Shown here: positions 35,755-41,054 of the stretch, one piece after another
How positions within the stretch are numbered: the first letter of the stretch is position 1
Layout: every line of letters begins with the position of its first letter
Assembly (NCBI GenBank): GCA_902771445.1
Contig: CACXXD010000004.1
Span: 1-41,054 of the forward strand
Source of the DNA: an uncultured Prevotellaceae bacterium
GTDB taxonomy: Bacteria > Bacteroidota > Bacteroidia > Bacteroidales > Bacteroidaceae
Direction of reading: 5' to 3'
DNA length: 41,054 nt
The notes under the pieces: model-generated
What the model saw: only the letters and a program-made list of their open reading frames with translations
What the model was told of the DNA's origin: nothing
The model's database searches: none
Translations under genes and position numbers: made by a program

Positions 35755-36513
35755 TTACATACTATAGAAAGCAGCCATGAAATCGTGGCGGTAGTTCTTG
35801 CTGATGCGCAGCTCCTTGATGTCGTCGAGGGGCGGACGCAGCAGGCACTGGTTGTCGAGCACCTTACTGATCTGATGGACGTTGACGATGTAGGCCTTGT
35901 GAATCTGCACGAACTTCTTGGAGTAGGCCATGATGGTGTCGGCAGTGGTGCGATGGCGCAGCTGGTGGGTGGTGTTGTTGATGGTGATGACCTCCCAGAT
36001 GCGGCGCACGCTGTCGAAACGGAAGAAGGCGATGTCGTCGAAGCGCAGCACGGTGTGCTCGTTCAGGGCATTGACCACCATCACGCTGGGCTGGTAGTCG
36101 TCGGTCTGTGGCAGAGCCGCCTGAATGTTGCTCAGCTTGTTCTCGTAGTAGCGCATCATGACCTGCGCCAGCTCTGGCTGACTGGCGGGCTTCAGCAGGA
36201 AGTCGAAGGCCTGTCGGCGCAGAGCCTCCAGCATGTACTTGTCGTAGCCGGTGTAGAACACCACCTTCGTGTTGGGCTTCACCGCAGGCTGTATGGTGCT
36301 CCAGAAGCTCAGTCCCGACATCGACGGCATCTCTACGTCCAGAAAGACCATGTCGGGCTCCTGTTCCACAATCTCGTTTTTTGTCTCTTCGGTGGCATCC
36401 TGTGCCTGTCCCACGATCTCCACCGAATAGTTCTTCAGCTGCATTATCAGCAACTTGGCTGCATTGACATCATCGTCAACGATATAGACCTTCACTAATC
36501 TCTTATTTTCCAT
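35755..36513 (-). CDS. LytTR-family response regulator
   Basis: A 252-residue DNA-binding response regulator. The receiver domain has the acidic pocket VYIVDDDVN (D13-D15), the phosphoacceptor in MVFLDVEMP (D59), T88 and the conserved lysine in FLLKPAS (K108). The C-terminal half is a LytTR domain, recognised from the LRFDDIAFF, KKFVQIHKAYIVNV and ELRISKNYRHDF segments. Such regulators bind direct-repeat promoter sites as dimers. The gene starts 25 bases after the stop of a LytS-type kinase and is co-directional, so they form a two-component pair. It converges on the FAS1-SusCD run, which makes that run a possible target; this is inference. Confidence 0.9.
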   Translation of the reverse strand: MENKRLVKVYIVDDDVNAAKLLIMQLKNYSVEIVGQAQDATEETKNEIVEQEPDMVFLDVEMPSMSGLSFWSTIQPAVKPNTKVVFYTGYDKYMLEALRRQAFDFLLKPASQPELAQVMMRYYENKLSNIQAALPQTDDYQPSVMVVNALNEHTVLRFDDIAFFRFDSVRRIWEVITINNTTHQLRHRTTADTIMAYSKKFVQIHKAYIVNVHQISKVLDNQCLLRPPLDDIKELRISKNYRHDFMAAFYSM

Positions 36514-36538
36514 TGTCTTTTTTTGGGGGTTATATTTC

Positions 36539-38626
36539 TCATCTCAATGTATAGTCGAAGTGGTCGGGCAGGAGGAGACAGGCGCGGCAGCCTGTCTGGC
36601 CGTCGGCATGGGTGTAGTTGTCCATGCAGTAGTCCATGAGCGTGTCGCCATGATGGTAGGAGGCCGACTGCTGATGCTTCTCGTTGAGCAGATAGATGGT
36701 CTGCTGCATGACACGCAGCCCGGTGCGCTCGCGCCGCTTGCGCCCGTTGGGCAGCCCCACACCGTTGTCAATCACCTCGATAAGCGTGGCATCGCCCTGC
36801 TTTCTTGCCGTGACCGTCACCTTCCTCGGCTTGTCGGCCTGCGGCTTCCTGGCCTTCAGACCATGCTTGATGGCATTCTCCACCAAAATCTGCACCGACA
36901 TGGACGGCAGCATCACCCTTTCGGCATCGATGTCGTCGGACAGCCGCACCTCATACTCGAAGTCGTCGCCCACCGAACGGCTCTCTATCTTGCAGTAGAA
37001 CTGAATGAACTCCAGCTCCTCGCTCAGCGACGACTGGTCGATGTCGGTCAGCTCAATGCCACGGTGCAACAGCTGCACCAGCGGCTCCAGGTCGACCTTC
37101 TTGCCCTCCATCTGCGCCAGCATCTCCGACGCGAGGGCATTGTAGATGAAGTGGGGTGTGATGCGGTTGCGCACACCCTCCATGCGCAGACTGGCTATGC
37201 TGCCGCGTATCTCTGCCTCGCGCAGCTTCTGCTGACGGTGCTTCAGCACGAAGATGATGATGAGCAGCACGGAAATGATGGCCAAGGCGATGAGCAAGGC
37301 CACGGCCCAACGGAACGAGTTCTCTTTCTCCTCCAGCTCGTGCTGTTTCTGACTGATTTCCTTCTCGTGCGTGTATTGCAACAGCATCTGCGACACGCGC
37401 ATCCTCATGTTGTCGTTGGCCATGCTGTCGTGCAGGGCGGTATAGTCGTGCAAGGTCTGCGCATAGCGCTGCCACTGTCCCGTCTTCTCGTAGTACTGCA
37501 TGAGCACCTTGCGGCGCAGTTGCTTCTGTTCGGGAATCATCCTGTCGGGCATGGGGTTCTCGTTGATCAGTCGCAGCGCCTCGTCCATCTGTCCGCTTTG
37601 TACGGCCAGCTCGATGCGTTGCGTGAAGATGTAGAAGAGGGGGATGAACTGCTGTTGCTCAGCAAAGAAGACCTGCGTCTGCTCTATCAGTGGCACGGCC
37701 AGCTCCGGCTTGCCCAGCTTGATGTAGACATCGCTCAGGTTGGCCCACTCGTACATGCGCTCCCAGTGCATGGAGGGGTCGTCGGCAATCATGGAGTCGA
37801 GTTCCAGGAAGCACTTCAGGCTCTCTTCGTAGTTGCCCTGCAGATAGTAGTCGTTGCCACGGTTGTTCAGATACAGGAACAGCTCGCCGCGCTCCATCTT
37901 CGGCTTCAGCTTGGCAGCTTCGGCCCACCACTTGGCACTCTCGTGGAATCCGCCCATAGCGGCATAGGCCGAGGCAATGCCCATGTTGATCGTGATGAGT
38001 GAACTGATGTGTGCGCCCGTCGAGTCGGCCAGCTCCATAGCCTGCTGGAAGTAGTTGATGCACTGGTCGTACTGGCCCATCTGCTTGTAGGCATCGGCAA
38101 TGTTGGTCAGGATGACCAGTCGGTAGGCACCCAGCTGCGGGAAACGGTCTACCTGTTCGAGAGCTTGCTTGAAGTAAGTAAGCGCCGAGTCGATGCGCCC
38201 CACCATCTTGATTTCGTAGACACCCCGCTGCAACTCGCTCTCCAGCCTCAGCCGCTCGTCATAGTCGGTCGAAAGGCCTGTGCGACTGTCCAGGTAGTTG
38301 CGAATCTGCTTGTGGCAGTACATGAACGAGTCGGTGTTCATGGTGGTGTAGTAGTACTTGGAGGCCAGCACCATGTAGCGGTAGTAGTCGGCGCTGTCCT
38401 TCTGGTCGGCTTTCACCTGTTCCAGAATCTTCCGTGCCTCCTTGATGTCGCTTCGGCGCAATGCCTCCTGGCAGTCGTAGAAGTCTTGCGAATAGAAACT
38501 TTCGGTAGTGTTGTTCACGGTGCTCAGCGAGAAGAGCGTGGCGCACTTCTCGCACGATGTTGCCCAAGCGGCAACAAAAATGATGGCAACCAGTTTTAGG
38601 AATAGTTGTCTGGTAGGTTTTATCAT
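36539..38626 (-). CDS. TPR-containing LytS-type sensor histidine kinase
   Basis: About 695 residues. The N-terminus (QLFLKLVAIIFVAAWATSC) is a signal peptide with a lipobox-like end, then several tetratricopeptide repeats (for example ALTYFKQALEQV and QCINYFQQAMELA), one transmembrane helix at about residues 438-462 (WAVALLIALAIISVLLIIIF), a short coiled coil, the His_kinase domain with ITPHFIYNALASE (phospho-His near 490) and an HATPase region with LVENAIKHGL and DNGVGLPNG. This sensor architecture is common in Bacteroidota. The start at 38626 (alternative 38638) was chosen because the longer frame overlaps the methyltransferase gene. The TPR region is probably periplasmic; the signal is unknown. 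Confidence 0.88.
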   Translation of the reverse strand: MIKPTRQLFLKLVAIIFVAAWATSCEKCATLFSLSTVNNTTESFYSQDFYDCQEALRRSDIKEARKILEQVKADQKDSADYYRYMVLASKYYYTTMNTDSFMYCHKQIRNYLDSRTGLSTDYDERLRLESELQRGVYEIKMVGRIDSALTYFKQALEQVDRFPQLGAYRLVILTNIADAYKQMGQYDQCINYFQQAMELADSTGAHISSLITINMGIASAYAAMGGFHESAKWWAEAAKLKPKMERGELFLYLNNRGNDYYLQGNYEESLKCFLELDSMIADDPSMHWERMYEWANLSDVYIKLGKPELAVPLIEQTQVFFAEQQQFIPLFYIFTQRIELAVQSGQMDEALRLINENPMPDRMIPEQKQLRRKVLMQYYEKTGQWQRYAQTLHDYTALHDSMANDNMRMRVSQMLLQYTHEKEISQKQHELEEKENSFRWAVALLIALAIISVLLIIIFVLKHRQQKLREAEIRGSIASLRMEGVRNRITPHFIYNALASEMLAQMEGKKVDLEPLVQLLHRGIELTDIDQSSLSEELEFIQFYCKIESRSVGDDFEYEVRLSDDIDAERVMLPSMSVQILVENAIKHGLKARKPQADKPRKVTVTARKQGDATLIEVIDNGVGLPNGRKRRERTGLRVMQQTIYLLNEKHQQSASYHHGDTLMDYCMDNYTHADGQTGCRACLLLPDHFDYTLR

Positions 38627-38631
38627 AGGAT

Positions 38632-39360
38632 TTAGCATTTCTTTCTGATGAGTGTGAGCCCGTCGCGCAGTGGCAGTATGACCCGCTCCACACGCTGGTC
38701 GGCCATCACGTAGTCGTTGAAGCTCACGATGCCCTGCGTCTGCTTGTCGTGGCTGTAGGCAGCATCGGTCACGTGTCCGTCCCACAAGGTGTTGTCGGCC
38801 AGGATGAAGCCCCCCTGTCGCAGCACCGACATGACCATCTCGTAGGTCTCGACGTAGGTGCGCTTGTTGCCGTCGATGAAGGCCATGTCGAACGTGATGC
38901 CCAGTCGCGGTGCCTCGGTGATGGCATCGCCAATGATGAACTCAATCTTGTCGGCCACGGGCGACCCTTCAATCCACGGTCGTGTGAAGTCTTCCTGCTC
39001 GTCGTTGATCTCGAAGGTATATACCCTGCCGCCCGTTTCCAGTCCTTCGGCCATGCAGATGGCCGAGTAGCCGCTGAAGGTACCCACCTCGAGTATGTTG
39101 TGCGGTCTGATCATCTGCACGAGCATCTTCAGCAGTCGGCCCTGCAAGTGTCCGCTGGCCATGCGTCCGTGCAGCATGTGAATGTTCGTAGCCCGGTACA
39201 GACGGTAGAGGTAGTCAGGCTCCGGGTCGATGTGCGCTTCGATATAGCTATCCAATTGAGAATTGAGAGTTGAGAATTGAGAATTATGATTACCTTTTCC
39301 GTTTGTTTCTTCCAGGCAATCGTTTGCTTTGCTTTTTGCGGTATCATTGCTATTATTCAT
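38632..39360 (-). CDS. class I SAM-dependent O-methyltransferase (CCoAOMT-like)
   Basis: A 242-residue methyltransferase of the caffeoyl-CoA/catechol O-methyltransferase type. The SAM-binding motif is ILEVGTFSGYSAICMAEGL, followed by the acidic FEINDEQEDF, DMAFIDGNKRTYVETYEM with the metal-binding Asp, and FILADNTLWDG. Substrate is unknown. Its stop overlaps an alternative start of the sensor kinase, so the two may be co-translated. The first 36 or so residues are poorly conserved and contain NHNSQFSTLNSQL, encoded by the same ATTGAGAATTGAGA repeat that is non-coding elsewhere. The true start may therefore lie downstream of that extension, but no in-frame ATG occurs before the conserved region. 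Confidence 0.85.
   Translation of the reverse strand: MNNSNDTAKSKANDCLEETNGKGNHNSQFSTLNSQLDSYIEAHIDPEPDYLYRLYRATNIHMLHGRMASGHLQGRLLKMLVQMIRPHNILEVGTFSGYSAICMAEGLETGGRVYTFEINDEQEDFTRPWIEGSPVADKIEFIIGDAITEAPRLGITFDMAFIDGNKRTYVETYEMVMSVLRQGGFILADNTLWDGHVTDAAYSHDKQTQGIVSFNDYVMADQRVERVILPLRDGLTLIRKKC
39254..39287. repeat. ATTGAGAATTGAGA repeat inside the methyltransferase N-terminus
   Basis: Four variants of ATTGAGA/GTTGAGA lie on the plus strand, with the reverse complement in frame in the minus-strand gene. Same class as the arrays in the SusCD junctions. Confidence 0.75.
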
Positions 39361-39470
39361 AATTACTCAATTACTCTGTCTGTATTGTTTCTAAGTTTAT
39401 CAGTCATCAATGCAAAACTCAAGTAAAGTTTGATTTGTTTTTTTGCTTATCGACCTCAAAACTAATCATA

Positions 39471-39492
39471 ATTTTCAATTTTCAATTTATAA
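39471..39492. repeat. AATTGAAAATTGAAAATT repeat at the aroQ stop
   Basis: On the minus strand AAATTGAAAATTGAAAATT begins within the last aroQ codons, and its TGA is the aroQ stop. The gap to the methyltransferase start is 121 bases. Confidence 0.75.
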
Positions 39493-39910
39493 TCGCCTCC
39501 ACTGCCAGCCGATAGCTATCCAGTCCGAACCCGCAGATGACACCCTTGCAGGCGCACGACAGGTAGCTGTGATGACGGAACTCCTCGCGCTTGTGGACGT
39601 TGGAGATGTGAACCTCGATGACTGGCGACTTCAGCGAACGGATGCAGTCCTGCAGGGCTATGCTCGTGTGGGTGTAGGCTCCGGCATTCAGCACGATGCC
39701 GTCGCACACTGGCTCGCTCAGGAACCCGGCCTGCTGTAGCTTGTCGATCAGTTCACCCTCTATGTTGCTCTGAAAGTACTCAATCTCAATCTCGGGATAA
39801 CGCTCGCGCAATGATGCCAGATAGCTTTCAAACGAATGGCTGCCGTAGATGCCCGGCTCGCGCTGCCCTAACAGATTCAGATTGGGACCATTTAAAATTA
39901 ATATTTTCAT
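39482..39910 (-). CDS. aroQ: type II 3-dehydroquinate dehydratase
   Basis: A 142-residue cytosolic enzyme of the shikimate pathway that dehydrates 3-dehydroquinate to 3-dehydroshikimate. The N-terminal ILILNGPNLNLLGQREPGIYG carries the flexible-loop Arg (R17) and catalytic Tyr (Y22). NAGAYTHTS and EVHISN (catalytic His H101) are also present, as is the late CKGVICGFG block. Length is normal for the dodecameric type II family. It is divergent from xerD with only 46 bases between the start codons. The stop codon lies in a short repeat. Confidence 0.96.
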   Translation of the reverse strand: MKILILNGPNLNLLGQREPGIYGSHSFESYLASLRERYPEIEIEYFQSNIEGELIDKLQQAGFLSEPVCDGIVLNAGAYTHTSIALQDCIRSLKSPVIEVHISNVHKREEFRHHSYLSCACKGVICGFGLDSYRLAVEAIIN

Positions 39911-39927
39911 TTTTCAGGTTTTTTCAG

Positions 39928-39935
39928 TATATTTG
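39928..39935 (+). promoter_or_regulatory. -7 promoter element for xerD
   Basis: TATATTTG is a perfect -7 element 21 bases before the xerD ATG, so the leader is very short. The -33 box TTTC (39905-39908) lies 19 bases upstream, overlapping the start of aroQ. Confidence 0.65.
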
Positions 39936-39939
39936 CCGA

Positions 39940-39971
39940 CAAAATTACAAAAAATAATGGGAGATAGCAAA
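39940..39971 (-). promoter_or_regulatory. promoter for aroQ
   Basis: On the minus strand TAATTTTG (39947-39940) and TTTG (39971-39968) are separated by 20 bases. The element sits within the xerD leader and first codons, so the two divergent promoters overlap. Confidence 0.65.
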
Positions 39972-40880
39972 AAAAGTACTAAAAATAATATAGAACAGCA
40001 GTTTCTGAGATACCTTAAACTGCAACGCGGACTGTCGCCCAACACGCTCGATGCTTATCGGCGTGACGTGGAGAAACTGCTGAGCTTCCTGGAGGGCAGT
40101 GGCACTCACGTGCTTGACGTTAGGCTCGAAGACTTGCAGCAGTTTGCCGCCGGACTGCACGACATAGGCATCGGACCGCGCTCGCAATGCCGCATACTGA
40201 GCGGAGTGCGAACGTTCTACCGTTTCCTGGTGCTCGACGGCTACTTGCAGCAAGACCCCACCGAACTGCTGGAGTCGCCTGTGCTGGGCGAACATCTGCC
40301 AGAGTTTCTCACGCCTGCCGAGGTGGACCGACTGAAGGACTCCATCGACCTGTCGAAGCCCGAAGGCCATCGCAACCGAGCCATCATCGAGGTGCTCTTC
40401 AGCTGCGGACTGCGCGTCTCTGAACTGGTCAACCTGAAGATGTCGCAAATCTATAGTGACGAGCATTTTCTGCGTGTCTTGGGCAAGGGGTCGAAAGAAC
40501 GGCTCGTGCCTGTCTCGAACATCGCCCTACAGGAGATTGAGAACTACAAGCCGTGGCGCGACTCGCTCGACATCAAGCCGGGCGAAGAGGACTATCTGTT
40601 CCTGAACCGTCGGGGTGCCCATCTCACCCGCACCATGATTCTCATCATGCTGAAGCGACAGGCCGAAGAAGCGGGCATCGAGAAGACCATCTCGCCCCAC
40701 ACGCTGCGCCACTCCTTTGCCACTGCACTGCTTGAGGGCGGCGCCGACCTGCGTGTCATACAGACTTTGCTGGGCCACGAGCATGTGGGTACCACCGAAA
40801 TCTATACTCACCTCTCCAATCAGTCGCTGCGCGAGGCCGTGCTCAAGCATCATCCCCGAAACATCAAGTATTCTTCTTGA
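39957..40880 (+). CDS. xerD: XerD-family site-specific tyrosine recombinase
   Basis: A 307-residue tyrosine recombinase that, with XerC, resolves chromosome dimers at dif. The N-terminal SAM-like core-binding domain starts QQFLRYLKLQRGLSPNTLDAYRRD. The C-terminal catalytic domain shows the full set: R153 in SCGLRVSEL, a Lys in GKGSKERLVP, HTLRHSF (HxxR), LLGHEHVGTT and the nucleophile Y283 in TEIYTH. Length and spacing match XerD/XerC closely. The ATG at 39957 was chosen over one at 39849, which lies inside aroQ and adds unrelated residues. Housekeeping is the likely role rather than a mobile integrase, since no attachment sites or mobile genes flank it. XerD rather than XerC is a best guess from the LSPNTLDAYRRD and length. 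Confidence 0.9.
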   Translation: MGDSKKSTKNNIEQQFLRYLKLQRGLSPNTLDAYRRDVEKLLSFLEGSGTHVLDVRLEDLQQFAAGLHDIGIGPRSQCRILSGVRTFYRFLVLDGYLQQDPTELLESPVLGEHLPEFLTPAEVDRLKDSIDLSKPEGHRNRAIIEVLFSCGLRVSELVNLKMSQIYSDEHFLRVLGKGSKERLVPVSNIALQEIENYKPWRDSLDIKPGEEDYLFLNRRGAHLTRTMILIMLKRQAEEAGIEKTISPHTLRHSFATALLEGGADLRVIQTLLGHEHVGTTEIYTHLSNQSLREAVLKHHPRNIKYSS

Positions 40881-40887
40881 TTTTTTT

Positions 40888-40905
40888 GTCTGTTCAGACC
40901 TCCCC
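40888..40905. repeat. short dispersed motif GTCTGTTCAGACC, copy 2
   Basis: GTCTGTTCAGACC followed by TCCCC, 8 bases after the xerD stop and preceded by a T-run. It matches copy 1 at 10858. Confidence 0.5.
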
Positions 40906-40906
40906 T

Positions 40907-40959
40907 AACCCCTCCTCGCTCGGCTCTGCCGCTTGCCTTAGCAAGAACGCAGGAGGGTT
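40907..40959. other. nested hairpin near the right edge
   Basis: AACCCCTCCT (40907-40916) pairs with AGGAGGGTT (40951-40959), with a perfect inner stem CTTGC/GCAAG (40932-40936 and 40941-40945). No gene is recognised from 40881 to 41054. One plus-strand frame near the end reads a hydrophobic YAQYFFWFFFVLGFSLF with no ATG, and a 17-codon minus-strand frame ends at about 41004; neither can be assigned. Confidence 0.45.
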
Positions 40960-41054
40960 CAGAAACGATACAAGGAATATGATGGCTGTTATCTGGGACA
41001 TTATGCCCAGTATTTCTTTTGGTTCTTCTTCGTATTGGGATTCTCATTGTTCAT

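Noticed and set aside
36560..38002. 480-residue plus-strand ORF opposite the sensor kinase
   Set aside because: Low-complexity Leu/His/Gln-rich translation antisense to a clear kinase.
39957..40880. mobile-element integrase
   Set aside because: Length, motifs and the housekeeping neighbour aroQ fit XerD. No att repeats, tRNA or phage/ICE genes are seen.

Overview
The window reads as chromosomal DNA of a Bacteroidota bacterium, most likely a Prevotella/Segatella-type member of the Bacteroidales. The support is two SusC/SusD pairs, lipoproteins whose lipobox Cys is followed by acidic residues, Bacteroidota-type promoters (-7 TAnnTTTG, several with a TTTG about 19-20 bases upstream), few Shine-Dalgarno sites, and Prevotella-like C-terminal tails on secreted proteins. 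The genus is inference; no rRNA or tRNA is present to anchor it.

Layout. (1) 1-766 has no confident gene; it holds a frame open to the left edge and a large palindromic repeat. (2) 767-5299 (+) is a cell-surface glycan/lipid cluster: a family 2 glycosyltransferase, an LpxL/HtrB-like acyltransferase and a GT11 fucosyltransferase-like enzyme, tightly coupled, then a separately promoted polytopic GT-C-like membrane protein. (3) 10588-5402 (-) is a five-gene operon: CDP-glucose 4,6-dehydratase, an NAD-dependent epimerase/reductase, a ThDP enzyme of the acetolactate-synthase fold, a GtrA-like membrane protein and a GtrB-like glycosyltransferase. Together these could make a modified, perhaps branched, CDP-deoxysugar and perform a lipid-linked sugar transfer. 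(4) 14450-10896 (-) and 14705-17950 (+) are divergent genes for two very large secreted proteins, a GH128-like glycoside hydrolase and a multidomain protein of unknown function, which share a homologous beta-sandwich-like module and similar C-terminal tails. (5) 18223-35546 (+) is a 17-kb run of seven envelope genes: a four-FAS1 lipoprotein, SusC, SusD, two further FAS1 lipoproteins, SusC, SusD. (6) 39910-35755 (-) holds aroQ, an O-methyltransferase, a TPR-containing LytS-type sensor kinase and a LytTR response regulator, facing the SusCD run. (7) 39957-40880 (+) is xerD, divergent from aroQ.

The most interesting candidate system is region 5 with region 4. Fasciclin-domain surface lipoproteins are interleaved with two different SusC/SusD transporters, next to a predicted beta-glucanase-like enzyme and a companion that shares its accessory domain. 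This looks like an unconventional nutrient-capture locus, since no catalytic enzyme lies inside the SusCD operon itself.

Three repeat classes also stand out: an intergenic palindromic family at three places (about 381-510, 10710-10844, 35576-35720); 8-nt GAAAATTG-type repeats that abut stop codons in several gene junctions; and a GTCTGTTCAGACC motif at two places. All functions are inferred from sequence patterns read by eye; no database search was run.
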